Shown here: positions 8,377 through 17,634 of the stretch, one piece after another | Position numbering within the stretch: the stretch's first letter is position 1 | How the letters are laid out: the number at the start of each line of letters is the position of its first letter | Source: Chitinophagales bacterium | GTDB taxonomy: Bacteria > Bacteroidota > Bacteroidia > Chitinophagales > Chitinophagaceae | Assembly (NCBI GenBank): GCA_020636495.1 | Contig: JACJXQ010000008.1 | Span: forward strand, 1-64,000 | Direction: 5' to 3' | Length of the DNA stretch: 64,000 bases | Notes under the pieces: model-generated | What the model saw: the letters and a program-made list of their open reading frames with translations, nothing else | Database searches by the model: none | What the model was told of the DNA's origin: nothing | Position numbers and translations under genes: made by a program

Positions 8377-9742
8377 GTATCTTATCGTCAAAATCAAGTA
8401 TCCATTTTTTAGGTCTCCAGGTGTCGGTCTCTTTGGCAAGGTCAACAGTAGTATCAGCATACAGCCTGCTTCTGCGTCCGTTCATAGCAACATATATAGT
8501 AGCATATACTTCCGGGTTGTGCACACCGCGTGTAGTAAATTCGTCGTGCAGGTAGTGGGCATATTGCAGTATAAAATCCGGTTGCGTTGCCATCATACGT
8601 TCCTGGTTACGCGTCAGAAATTCATTGTTATTCACCGTTATCTTATTGCCTGTTGCGGCATCTTTCACAATAAATTGCGCATAACCCATTTTCTCCATCA
8701 GCATCACCCGCCACGAAAAGCGGTAACCATCTTCTGTCCAGAATAACTCTCCTTTATTCAGCAGGTAGCGCCATGGCATGATGATCTGTATCGTAAAAAA
8801 CAACACAAACATGCTGCGCAACAACTTTGCCCTTTTGGGTTTGTAGCCAAACATGTCCTTATCATCATCTGCATGTAAAAACGGCCAGAACTCTTTCATT
8901 CGCTGCACGAACTTGTCCGCATCTTTTGAATCAAAGAATACCAATGCAGATACGATCATCACATATGGGAATACCCCTATCGGGAACAGAGCAGCCGTAA
9001 GCAGGTGAAACACGACAACCGTTGCATAGGCATATTGTCGTGTTTTGCGGTTGAGCAGGAAGAAAGGGATGGTCAGGTCGTATAATGCTCCGAACCAGCT
9101 AAAAAAATACGCCACCCACAAATGATTGAACAGTGGTCCCAGCAAAGGCATATCGTTATTAGCGGGCAACCACAGGCGCAGTGGCATAGCTTCTATAAGC
9201 CAATCCGAATTTAATTTGGCCAGTCCTGCATACACATACACGATGCTCATCATCATGCGTATGCTGCCTACCGTCCACAGTGGCACAAAGCGTTTGCTTA
9301 TCTGTGGTTTGCGCATAGCGTCCAACGAAAAATTGACATTAGCTGGTAACCACATCATCAGGAACAGTACAAGCGTTACAAAATAGTAATGGTTCAGGTA
9401 GTTGGTCTTGTCCATCAGTTCTATATAAGTAAAACTGAGAAAGAGCAGAATGGAAGCTATCCTGTAGTACAATCCCAATGCAAAGAACAATGCACTGATA
9501 CCACAAACAATAAACAACAGGTAAGTATATTGTCCCAACGGGTGCACCCATTCAAAACCCCAGTAGGTAAAGAACATCTTCGGGTTGATATATAATTCTT
9601 CTATCCACCCTTTCAACCAGAAACGAACGGTACTGAAAAAAAGCATGAAACCGAACACTACCCTGAAAACAGCAAGAGAAGCCGAGTATACCGGCTTCTC
9701 AAATTGTTCTGCTGATGCTATGTTCGCTATTTTTTGTTTCAT
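8366..9742 (-). CDS. HTTM domain protein (vitamin K-dependent gamma-carboxylase-like)
   Basis: The 458-residue membrane protein has the HTTM fold (four transmembrane pairs, residues about 20-300). It includes the family block DKTNYLNHYYFV near residue 115, close to the active-site region of vitamin K-dependent gamma-glutamyl carboxylases. The soluble C-terminal part (about 330-458) has FSWRVMLMEKMGYAQFIV and a later QPDFILQYAHYLHDEF, also seen in VKGC-type proteins. It is shorter than animal carboxylases (about 750). It lies 3 bases after the imelysin gene and overlaps the receptor, so it is firmly in the operon. A role in modifying or assembling partners for metal uptake is plausible but unproven. 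Confidence 0.8.
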   Translation of the reverse strand: MKQKIANIASAEQFEKPVYSASLAVFRVVFGFMLFFSTVRFWLKGWIEELYINPKMFFTYWGFEWVHPLGQYTYLLFIVCGISALFFALGLYYRIASILLFLSFTYIELMDKTNYLNHYYFVTLVLFLMMWLPANVNFSLDAMRKPQISKRFVPLWTVGSIRMMMSIVYVYAGLAKLNSDWLIEAMPLRLWLPANNDMPLLGPLFNHLWVAYFFSWFGALYDLTIPFFLLNRKTRQYAYATVVVFHLLTAALFPIGVFPYVMIVSALVFFDSKDADKFVQRMKEFWPFLHADDDKDMFGYKPKRAKLLRSMFVLFFTIQIIMPWRYLLNKGELFWTEDGYRFSWRVMLMEKMGYAQFIVKDAATGNKITVNNNEFLTRNQERMMATQPDFILQYAHYLHDEFTTRGVHNPEVYATIYVAMNGRRSRLYADTTVDLAKETDTWRPKKWILDFDDKIHGL

Positions 9743-9745
9743 CGG

Positions 9746-10834
9746 TTAGTCACCGTCGTTGTCTGTATATGTTATGGATATACTGAATGCCGATACCATG
9801 TCTACCTTGAGCAATGGTACTACGTCCTGTATCTCATCATAAGCTTGTAAAACGGAAGTTCTGTTGTTGTTGATATTATCGATCAGTGTGCCGTTCAATC
9901 CTTTCATGCTGTTGATAGCCTCTGTCATCTCCTGCTGTATAAGATCTGCCATCAGCATGCCATTATCATCTTTTGTACCAATGGCTGCCAGGTAAGTTTG
10001 CATACTTGCGGCCGTTCCGCCGGTATAAAAGTTTTTCACCTCGTTCAATGCTGCAACAGCAAATGGAATAGAATTTTCAGGCGAGTAGAAAGACTCGACA
10101 TGTCCAACCGAAGGTGTACCGGACATAACACCCGCAGGTATACCTATTTTACCACCACGCAGGTAACGCTCGTAATACAGTACACAGCCATTCACCACCT
10201 GCGACAGGCTGCTGTTCACATCCGTACCCGTGCTTTCAATAAAAGTACTTTTGTAGGTAGACCAATCCGTATTCACCGCTTTTATTTTTTCCGCCATCTT
10301 GGCAACAACGGCAGACAGGTATGCTTTTCTGCCAGCTGCATTCGCACCTGTTGTATACATGCTCATATCTGTACCATTCAGCAGGTAATCCATCGCAGGG
10401 AAGCCTTGTGCATCCCTGTTCCCAAATGATTCCAGGTCGTATGTGCCGCTGCTGATGTTATCTGTCACTTTACTTACCGTTACAGGATAGGTATTCATAT
10501 AAGAACGTAGTTGCGCGCCTTCTGCCGGACCGAATTCATACAGGTCAGTCTTTTGCCATTGAAGATAAGCAGTTGCCAGCGCCTGTTGTGCAGCAATGAA
10601 TTTTGTCTGGTCAGGTGTCGCAACAAAGGCTGAAACTGCAGATTCCAAAGCCTCAACATCGGTGGTCATTTTTGCATATGCGGGAGCGATAAAATTATTC
10701 GCATAGTTCTCCAGCATAGGTTTCCTGTCCAGTTGGGCTATAGGTGCCGGCTCGTTGCCTTCCTTATTGCACGATATAGCTGCCAGCATTACTACCAACA
10801 TCAAACCTAAAAACAATGGCCATTTTTTCATCAA
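9746..10834 (-). CDS. Imelysin family (M75-like) lipoprotein
   Basis: The 362-residue protein has a lipoprotein signal ending at Cys 22 (LAAISC) and an all-helical imelysin/EfeO-type fold. The domain blocks are recognisable: an N-terminal WQKTDLYEFGPAEG, then DAQGFPAMDYLLNG, and a C-terminal half repeating the helical bundle. In imelysins the central GxHxxE motif is thought to bind metal. Here the equivalent position reads GFPAMD, so the classical His is absent, as in a subgroup of Bacteroidota proteins. Its place between the DUF4856 lipoprotein and the HTTM protein, ahead of a FecA-like receptor, points to metal capture at the outer membrane. The exact ligand is unknown. Confidence 0.85.
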   Translation of the reverse strand: MMKKWPLFLGLMLVVMLAAISCNKEGNEPAPIAQLDRKPMLENYANNFIAPAYAKMTTDVEALESAVSAFVATPDQTKFIAAQQALATAYLQWQKTDLYEFGPAEGAQLRSYMNTYPVTVSKVTDNISSGTYDLESFGNRDAQGFPAMDYLLNGTDMSMYTTGANAAGRKAYLSAVVAKMAEKIKAVNTDWSTYKSTFIESTGTDVNSSLSQVVNGCVLYYERYLRGGKIGIPAGVMSGTPSVGHVESFYSPENSIPFAVAALNEVKNFYTGGTAASMQTYLAAIGTKDDNGMLMADLIQQEMTEAINSMKGLNGTLIDNINNNRTSVLQAYDEIQDVVPLLKVDMVSAFSISITYTDNDGD

Positions 10835-10913
10835 TATCTTTTTACTCTTTTAAACATGTAAAGCGACCAACCTATGTCGTGCCGCTCTACAAACCACCAA
10901 TATTTTGTTTCGG

Positions 10914-12092
10914 TTAGTGATTCACTTCAACATTTTTATCTATACCAAATGCATCTGCTATCTGGTTACGTACATTTTCCAGGTCGGCATTTGTCAGCGA
11001 CCAGAAGCCATCTTTCTTACCCCTCAGTATATTCAACAACTCATCAGACTTTACCCTGTTGATCTTTGCATTGTGCGCAAAACGCAGAGCATACACAAAA
11101 CCCGTACCCTCAGAAAGCTCGTGGAACCTTGAAGCGGGGTCAGACTCTGCCATTGTCTTGTTCATATAGCTCACGGCAACAGTTGCTACGGCTTTCTCCA
11201 GGTTGGTACGCAGGTAAGCTATCTGCTCATCACGAGTAGCCATGTCTTTATTCACAATAGCTGCGCGCCCTTTCAGAAATGCCAGAAATATGCCTTCAGG
11301 GTCGCCTCCCGCAGCAGCAGTCACCTGGCGTACATAACCACCCAGGTAGCTCTCCAGGTACTTAGTAGCATCTGCAGGATCCTTCATCGGGTACACTTCG
11401 TTCTTCGTCAGGTAGCCATAAGCCTCGTCCCAGTGATGTTCCAGTGCGGTATAGTTCTTACCTTCTACCGTTATTGTATTATCAGCCGATTGTTCATCAT
11501 CACCCAGGTACACATTGCATATCTGGTCCAGCATCATAGCACCCATCAAACCTTTCTGGATGAATTGCGCATATTCAAAGCCTTTTTCGTCTACCAGTCT
11601 TTTACCACCCAGCAAGCCTGCTTTACCTTGCTCTGCTGTTTGTCCGTTCAGGGCGCTGATCCTTTCCAGTTCTGCAAAATATCCCAGGAACACCTGGCGT
11701 TCTGCATCAGCATTCGTAGCTGAGAATGACTGCGCTGTCTTGGCAGAGATGACTTTGTCAGTCGCACTGTTAAGAGATGCATCGGAGAAAGGATTGTTCT
11801 TATTCTCAAACATATTTTTCAGCTTAACCGCACTAAGCGTACCGGTAGTACCTGTTTTTATGTAGGCATCTATTTCTGAGAACATCATGGTACGTGTGGT
11901 CTGACCGCTGAAGTCAACCGTTGAATTTCCGTTATCATCCACGAACTTAGAAAAGTAACTGGTTGAGGATGAAAGGGATGAATAAGGAATTTTTTGCTCA
12001 GACGTAGCAGGTATAACTGTGTTTTCTTTTTTGTTGCAGGATGTTGTCAGCAAAGCCATTACTGCCAGTCCCGGTATGATCACTTTTTTCAT
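10914..12092 (-). CDS. DUF4856 domain lipoprotein
   Basis: The 392-residue protein has a lipoprotein signal (MKKVIIPGLAVMALLTTSC) and the DUF4856 domain over most of its length. That domain is visible as YSSLSSSTSYFSKF near the N-terminus, LDQICNVYLGD and HHWDEAYGYL in the middle, and a conserved C-terminal helix pair. The function of the family is unknown, but it often precedes imelysin, HTTM and TonB receptor genes. It is the first gene of this operon. An ATG two codons earlier (12098) is possible. The one at 12092 has AAAGAG at better spacing. A TAnnTTTG promoter element lies 28 bases upstream. An 79-base gap separates it from the imelysin gene. Confidence 0.85.
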   Translation of the reverse strand: MKKVIIPGLAVMALLTTSCNKKENTVIPATSEQKIPYSSLSSSTSYFSKFVDDNGNSTVDFSGQTTRTMMFSEIDAYIKTGTTGTLSAVKLKNMFENKNNPFSDASLNSATDKVISAKTAQSFSATNADAERQVFLGYFAELERISALNGQTAEQGKAGLLGGKRLVDEKGFEYAQFIQKGLMGAMMLDQICNVYLGDDEQSADNTITVEGKNYTALEHHWDEAYGYLTKNEVYPMKDPADATKYLESYLGGYVRQVTAAAGGDPEGIFLAFLKGRAAIVNKDMATRDEQIAYLRTNLEKAVATVAVSYMNKTMAESDPASRFHELSEGTGFVYALRFAHNAKINRVKSDELLNILRGKKDGFWSLTNADLENVRNQIADAFGIDKNVEVNH

Positions 12093-12120
12093 TAACATGC
12101 TCTTTGATGAATTGAGAGCG

Positions 12121-12128
12121 CAAATGTA
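12121..12128 (-). promoter_or_regulatory. TAnnTTTG -7 element of the iron-linked operon
   Basis: Minus strand TACATTTG matches the consensus and lies 28 bases before the ATG of the DUF4856 gene. A TTG 26 bases further upstream is too far for a standard -33. No Fur box was recognised by eye. Confidence 0.5.
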
Positions 12129-12251
12129 GCTCCGGTATGATCTGCTCACTTTAACAATTGGGAAAAAGGATTTACATAATAAGGAAAAAGCCCGCTGGAA
12201 AAGGGAAATAGTGCATGAATTAGTATTTTGTATGCTGTAAAAGCAAGATAT

Positions 12252-14171
12252 ATGACACGTTACTACATATGCATATTATTTACATTACTGAGCTTTTCTG
12301 CTTTTGCCGGTAGCAAAATAGACTCACTGGCCGCCGCAGCTGATGCAGAAAAGGATAAAGAACTGCGTTTTGAGCTGTACTACAAACTGGCTGCTATGAC
12401 CATCAGTTCCGACCTGCAGGCCAGTATCGGGTGGGCAACAAAAGCGCGGTCCTTTGCAATTGAGAACGGGCTGACCGATAAGATCATAAAATCGAACCTG
12501 ATACTTACGAGTGCTGATATTGAGGCCGGTTATCTGGACGAGGCGATGACATCTGCTCAGAGCGCGCTAGACCTGTCCCGGCAGGGAGACAACTACCTTT
12601 ATCAATACTATTCTTACAGAAATATGGCCATGCTCTATCGCAGAAAGGCCAATTACGACTCTGCACTCGTCAATTATATGGCTTGCCTTAAAGTTACAGA
12701 AGAACACCTGGGCGATACCTTTGTAGGCTATGCCTGTTCAGGGCTGGGATCCTATTACGCCACCATTCATAACCTCGAAAAGGCCGAAGAATGGCACCTG
12801 CGTGCGCTACAGATGTGCGAACAAACAAAAGACACGCCCGGCATGGCTGACTGCTACGATAACCTTGGCATTATCAATCGCGACAGGGGCGAGTATAAAA
12901 AAGCGCTGGTCTACTACAACAAGGCAAGGGAGATATATCTTACAAAAGGTGATTCATCTGATATAGCATTCATATACAACGATCTGGGTGCCATATATTC
13001 CAAATCGGGGGTTCTGGACAGTGGCGAATACTTCCTGGTAAAGTCTATCGAGATGCGTGAACGTATGAACGAACTCATTGAACTGGCATACACCTACAAT
13101 TACCTGGGAGAAAATTATGAACGAAAAGGCGACCTGGAACAAGGAGAGCTCTATATCAAAAAAGCGCTGACACTGGCTATTCAGATAGCCAACAACAAAC
13201 AGCACTACGAAGCCCTCGAAAGCTTGTCGGATTTTTATGCGCGCAATAAAATGTACGACTCTGCATACAAGTACCTGCAGCTTTACAAATCCTACCGCGA
13301 CTCTATCAGGCAAATGGACAACGAGGCGTTGATAGCGGAACTGAACACGAGATACGAAACAGAAAAAAAAGAGAAAAGGATACAGGAGCAGGAATTTCAG
13401 CTCACCAGGAAAAATTACATGCTTACCGGCATTGCTGCCTTGTTTATAGCTCTGACGCTACTCAGCTATTCCTGGTACAAACGATATCAACTGAAACAAA
13501 GCGCTGCCTTGCAGGCTGCGGTAATGAAACAACAGGAACTGGCTACAAAAGCAATAATAGAAGCAGAGGAGAACGAGAGGCAGCGGATTGCGGGCGACCT
13601 ACACGACGGTGTAGGGCAAATGATGAGCGCTGCAAAGATAAACCTGTCCACAGTTAGTGACGGTATCACCTTTGCCAGCGAAGAACAAAGAACAAGATTT
13701 GAAAATGCCCTGAAACTTGTTGATGACAGTTGTTCAGAAGTACGCACTGTATCTCATAATATCATGCCTAATTCATTGTTGCGCAATAGTCTTGCAGCTG
13801 CAGTGCGTACGTTTATCAACAAGATAGATCAGCATGTGCTGAAGATAAATCTTCATACCGAAGGTCTGAATGAGAAACTGGATGAGAATATTGAAATAAT
13901 GCTGTATCGCGTTGTGCAGGAATGTGTGAACAATGTTATCAAACATGCAAAAGCCAACATTTTGGATATTTCACTTATCAAAGATGGCCATGAAATATCT
14001 GTGACCATAGAAGATAACGGCATCGGTTTTGACACAACTGATAAAACGAAATTTGATGGTATCGGCATGAAAAATATTGCAAGCCGCATACAATACCTTA
14101 AAGGTACAGTAGAATGGGACAGCGGCCGTAACAAAGGTACGGTTGTATCCATACAGGTTCCTCTTACATGA
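12252..14171 (+). CDS. TPR-containing sensor histidine kinase (HisKA_3)
   Basis: The 639-residue membrane kinase has a signal peptide, about seven tetratricopeptide repeats in the periplasm (residues about 30-370, such as ADCYDNLGIINRDRGEYKKA), a coiled coil, and one transmembrane segment (about 385-405). A HisKA_3 dimerisation domain with the phospho-accepting His in RQRIAGDLHDGVGQ is followed by a HATPase_c domain (N box ECVNNVIKHAKA, G1 box EDNGIGFD, G2 block GIGMKNIASRI). Such NarX/DesK-like kinases normally pair with a LuxR-type response regulator. None is adjacent, so it is an orphan here. An in-frame TTG at 12228 is less likely because the signal peptide starts at 12252. Confidence 0.9.
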   Translation: MTRYYICILFTLLSFSAFAGSKIDSLAAAADAEKDKELRFELYYKLAAMTISSDLQASIGWATKARSFAIENGLTDKIIKSNLILTSADIEAGYLDEAMTSAQSALDLSRQGDNYLYQYYSYRNMAMLYRRKANYDSALVNYMACLKVTEEHLGDTFVGYACSGLGSYYATIHNLEKAEEWHLRALQMCEQTKDTPGMADCYDNLGIINRDRGEYKKALVYYNKAREIYLTKGDSSDIAFIYNDLGAIYSKSGVLDSGEYFLVKSIEMRERMNELIELAYTYNYLGENYERKGDLEQGELYIKKALTLAIQIANNKQHYEALESLSDFYARNKMYDSAYKYLQLYKSYRDSIRQMDNEALIAELNTRYETEKKEKRIQEQEFQLTRKNYMLTGIAALFIALTLLSYSWYKRYQLKQSAALQAAVMKQQELATKAIIEAEENERQRIAGDLHDGVGQMMSAAKINLSTVSDGITFASEEQRTRFENALKLVDDSCSEVRTVSHNIMPNSLLRNSLAAAVRTFINKIDQHVLKINLHTEGLNEKLDENIEIMLYRVVQECVNNVIKHAKANILDISLIKDGHEISVTIEDNGIGFDTTDKTKFDGIGMKNIASRIQYLKGTVEWDSGRNKGTVVSIQVPLT

Positions 14172-14172
14172 T

Positions 14173-14201
14173 AAAAAAGGGGAGCATGGCTCCCCTTTTT
14201 T
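14173..14201. terminator. Bidirectional intrinsic terminator
   Basis: GGGGAGC and GCTCCCC (14179-14185 and 14189-14195) form a stem with a 3-base loop, flanked by an A-run and a T-run. It sits between the convergent kinase and T9SS-protein genes and can serve both. Confidence 0.9.
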
Positions 14202-14222
14202 ATAAACATACTTTTTGACTAT

Positions 14223-15779
14223 TTAGTGTCTGACATATACCGGCAGCAATTGTTTTCCTTTTTTTGTCTCCAGTTGCAAAATATACATACCTGTCGCGTA
14301 ACTGCTTACATCCAGCTTATGGATTTGCCCGTTTATTTCGCTACTATATATTGTTACGCCCTGCATGGTTATCAGCTTACAAGCAGTTATACTTGTCGAC
14401 GCCTGTACTTCAATATACTTATCGGCCGGATTAGGGAAAACACTTAATTCTTTCGTATCGATCCTGCTGACGCCATCAGGCCAGATGTTGACGGTGAAAT
14501 CAACAGTATCTTTACCGCATTGGTTGGTTAATATCAGTTTGCCTTTATAGCTGCCATTAGCGGTATATGTATTAGTAGGAGACGTAGCTGTGCTGCTTTT
14601 ACCATCGCCAAACAACCATTGGGTGGAGGTTACAAAACGGGGGTTAGCCATGGTAAACTTATAAGTATTGTGTGTCTGCATATCAATGGTAATACTATCC
14701 AGCTGCGGCAGTGAATCAACCTCTACCATTACTGTATCTTTCACGATACAGTTCTTGCCATCTTTAATGGTCAGGATATAATCACCGGTATTGGCTGCGG
14801 TAGCAGAAGGAATGTTTAATGTTGATGAACTCGACGATGCGCTGCCGGGTCCTGTCCATGTATAACTGTAACCACCGTTGCCGCCACTGGCCGATGCAGA
14901 CAATGCGATCAGGTCGCCCAGGCATACCGGGCTGTTCGAATTGACAGTAGCAGTGAATTTAGAGGGTTCTATTACCGTTGCATAGAATGTGTCTTTACAT
15001 CCTCCTGTTGCGGTTACAATGAGTGTATAACTTCCGCCACCAAGTCCGCTGATATTCTGTGTATTGGCGCTGAAGTTCGGGCCGGTCCAGTCGAAGCTGA
15101 AAGGCGAAGAGCCTCCCGTAGTAGACACATTGATCGCACCTGTCTTATTGCCATAGCAGTCGACATGAGTAATATTCATATTCACTGAAGGTGTTGTGCA
15201 ACCACCCGAAGACGCCGGCGTGATAGTTAATGAGCCCGATGCTACATTATCAAATGTCTGGTTATTATTGCCATTAGCTACCAATCCTGATGCATAAAAG
15301 GTAATATTACCGGTAGTGGTAGCAGGAGATGTCCAGGGGAAATCCATTACGTTGGTAGTCTTTGGGTTGCTGTGCGATATATATGTACGACTGCTGATCG
15401 TATTGGTATGAAAACCCGATGGTATCGAACCCCAGGTATTAATATTGCTGCTATTGGAAGATTGTACGCAAACCATTTGCATACCATACCTCGTGCTGGA
15501 GCTGGTGCCGCTTGCACTGATCGTCAATCTTACCGTATAGCTCTTGCTTGAGGTGTAAGTGGTAACCGGGGTACTTCCATCCAGTAATTGAATAGTGGTA
15601 GACGGGTTGTATGAACCGCCGCTATGGCAGCCCGAGCCTGTTCCGCAGTTACCATTATCAAAAGGAGCATTTGTTCTGCCTCCATTGGAAACATAGGATC
15701 CGCTATAGTTGAACATAGATAAATAGGCGGTCACGACTACCATTAACAGGGAGAGGAATGTCTTGTTAAAATACTTCAT
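14223..15779 (-). CDS. T9SS type A-sorted Reeler/choice-of-anchor-like surface protein
   Basis: The 518-residue secreted protein is built from an N-terminal signal peptide, a domain around residues 35-190 starting APFDNGNCGTGSGCHSGG that resembles Reeler/choice-of-anchor V domains, SprB-like and Ig-like domains (about 200-350), a PKD domain (WLFGDGKSSTATSPTNTY), and a C-terminal Por secretion tail (about 445-518, ELSVFPNPADKYIEV). The tail directs export through the type IX system. The first domain has C-x5-CH, close to a haem-binding CxxCH with extra spacing. Whether it binds haem is uncertain. It is monocistronic, closed by the terminator at 14173. A surface adhesin or envelope role is inferred. 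Confidence 0.8.
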   Translation of the reverse strand: MKYFNKTFLSLLMVVVTAYLSMFNYSGSYVSNGGRTNAPFDNGNCGTGSGCHSGGSYNPSTTIQLLDGSTPVTTYTSSKSYTVRLTISASGTSSSTRYGMQMVCVQSSNSSNINTWGSIPSGFHTNTISSRTYISHSNPKTTNVMDFPWTSPATTTGNITFYASGLVANGNNNQTFDNVASGSLTITPASSGGCTTPSVNMNITHVDCYGNKTGAINVSTTGGSSPFSFDWTGPNFSANTQNISGLGGGSYTLIVTATGGCKDTFYATVIEPSKFTATVNSNSPVCLGDLIALSASASGGNGGYSYTWTGPGSASSSSSTLNIPSATAANTGDYILTIKDGKNCIVKDTVMVEVDSLPQLDSITIDMQTHNTYKFTMANPRFVTSTQWLFGDGKSSTATSPTNTYTANGSYKGKLILTNQCGKDTVDFTVNIWPDGVSRIDTKELSVFPNPADKYIEVQASTSITACKLITMQGVTIYSSEINGQIHKLDVSSYATGMYILQLETKKGKQLLPVYVRH

Positions 15780-15927
15780 TTTTTCTGTTGTTTACCTGAA
15801 GCTTAAACTTAATAAAGAAATCACATTGTCAATAACCTAATAAGTCTGAGCGCAAATTAAATTGCAGCGATTATTAACTTTCAGTTACTATTTTCAAGAA
15901 ATTTAATTCCTTTTAAATACTGTACTA

Positions 15928-16665
15928 TCAGCTTCTCGTCTTCCGTCGGCATACTACAGCCATATGCAAACCATAGCCCTTTCGCAGCAGCTTGTTTTTC
16001 CAGGTCTGCTCCATCGCAAAACGTCTTAATATGGCCAGCAGATACCGGTTGGTGAGCAGTTGGTAAATACCCAGGTCTCCTTTTGCATACACCAACGTTT
16101 CATAGCTTAGCACTTCAAAATGTGCAGAAAGTAACTGCAATAGCGCTTTTTTGTCGATAATGTTTTCAATGGGTTGTTCAGAATAATTCCCCCCTTTCCT
16201 GCGGTCAAAATAAAACTTGTTAGGCGTGGTGAGTATCAGCCAACCATCATGTTTCAAGATACGCGAGCATTCATCTATCAGCATTTCCTGTTCTTCAATA
16301 TGCTCCAACACCTCCTGGCATATTATGATGTCAAATGAGTTGGCCGGATAACCGGTCTGTGTACCATCGCCATCCTTGTAGATAATACCGGGATACAATT
16401 GCCCGGCTACCTGCATAGCGCCCGGCGAAAGATCCAATCCATGTGCTTCTGCTCCGGTAATCGCCTGCCACAGCGGCACCAGCCTGCCATCACCACAACC
16501 AAGGTCCAGGAGCTTAAGTGCTGCCCCCGCAGACTTCTTTCGCACCATCAGCAACTTATCCATGATCCACTTGGCCCGGTTCAGTTTATAACTGCCCAAT
16601 GGCTGCATACCCTGCCAGTAGCGGTCATAAAAGTCTTTTTGTGCCTGTAATGGTCCGGTCATCAC
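15928..16665 (-). CDS. Class I SAM-dependent methyltransferase
   Basis: The 245-residue cytoplasmic protein has the Rossmann methyltransferase fold. Motif I LLDLGCGDGRL lies near residue 50, the acidic loop HGLDLSPGAM follows, and motif II/III are seen as FDIIICQEVLEHIEEQ and DGWLILTTPNK. The C-terminal part (KGDLGIYQLLTNRYLLAILRR) is of the kind found in polysaccharide or lipid biosynthesis enzymes of unknown substrate. The start may be either of two adjacent Met codons (16665 or 16662). The gene stands alone on the minus strand with no obvious partner. Confidence 0.8.
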   Translation of the reverse strand: MMTGPLQAQKDFYDRYWQGMQPLGSYKLNRAKWIMDKLLMVRKKSAGAALKLLDLGCGDGRLVPLWQAITGAEAHGLDLSPGAMQVAGQLYPGIIYKDGDGTQTGYPANSFDIIICQEVLEHIEEQEMLIDECSRILKHDGWLILTTPNKFYFDRRKGGNYSEQPIENIIDKKALLQLLSAHFEVLSYETLVYAKGDLGIYQLLTNRYLLAILRRFAMEQTWKNKLLRKGYGLHMAVVCRRKTRS

Positions 16666-16709
16666 TCTGTAGTTAACCTGTTAAAGATATACAAGTAAGC
16701 TCAGGACAT

Positions 16710-16739
16710 AAAAAAACGCCCTGCTCAAAACAGGGCGTT
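16710..16739 (-). terminator. Intrinsic terminator
   Basis: A 9-bp stem AACGCCCTG / CAGGGCGTT has a 7-base loop, followed on the minus strand by a T-run. It lies just after the beta-barrel gene that ends at 16759. Confidence 0.9.
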
Positions 16740-16758
16740 GATATATTGAATATGATTG

Positions 16759-17490
16759 TTAGTTATACTTCTGTTTCCTTACGTTGAAAGTATTGCGGGT
16801 ACTTTCAGCTACTTTATGCAGGTCAAAACTCAACCCTACTGTTACAGGAACTGCCAGTATTGAATATTCCAGTGTTTCGAAAGGCCTTACTGTAGGTGCT
16901 TCCACTTCTTTATCAAACTTGAAGTTGTAGTACCTGGCTGAAACATCCATAAAGAATGCTACATAGTCATTCATATAAGCATTGATACCTAACTGGCCAC
17001 CTAGGCACATTCCATCACCACCATCAGGTCCGTTGTACGATTCATTTTCTGCATAATACAATGAATTATTCCTCGCAAAACCCCAGCCGGCAGCCACACC
17101 CAGGTAAATAGATGTCTTCTTGTTCAGTTGGAAATTCTTATTCAGGAATGCGCAGGCAGAAACTGTGTATTTAGCATAAACCAGTTTTTTCCCATCACCA
17201 CCAATAGAATCGATCAACAGGTGGCGGTTAGGGAAACCCGGGTATTTTATTGATGATTTGCTGGACAGCTCATGCATATGCCCCACGATACCATATTGCC
17301 AATTCGTTATTGTAGTCCTTGTAAGTTTTGCGGTTGTGGCATAATTCAATATCGTTTGATCGCCTTTATATATCAAATTGCCTGTAGGAGCACCATTTAC
17401 AGCACCACCTACACCTACGGCTAAACTCAATTTTTGTGCATTCGCGTTGTATGCCAAAAGCAACATTGACAATACTACCAGTCTTTTCAT
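16759..17490 (-). CDS. Outer membrane beta-barrel protein, unknown function
   Basis: The 243-residue protein has a signal peptide (MKRLVVLSMLLLAYNANA, then Q) and a mature region of amphipathic beta strands with glycine-rich turns (VGVGGAVNG, IYLGVAAGWGFARNN). It is a small outer membrane barrel of no known function. No enzymatic motif is seen. It is monocistronic, with its own terminator at 16710. The 144-base region upstream is AT-rich and contains no further gene. Confidence 0.65.
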   Translation of the reverse strand: MKRLVVLSMLLLAYNANAQKLSLAVGVGGAVNGAPTGNLIYKGDQTILNYATTAKLTRTTITNWQYGIVGHMHELSSKSSIKYPGFPNRHLLIDSIGGDGKKLVYAKYTVSACAFLNKNFQLNKKTSIYLGVAAGWGFARNNSLYYAENESYNGPDGGDGMCLGGQLGINAYMNDYVAFFMDVSARYYNFKFDKEVEAPTVRPFETLEYSILAVPVTVGLSFDLHKVAESTRNTFNVRKQKYN

Positions 17491-17634
17491 AAAAGGTTAT
17501 TTAGATAAGCCTTGTTAATAACTTATTCAATTGTGTTCTAAAGTAAATAATTTATACAGTATTTCTAAACGTATATTTAAAAATATCATCAATATTTTCT
17601 GCCCGATGGGGTTGAAAGGCAGTTAATTAGCTAT

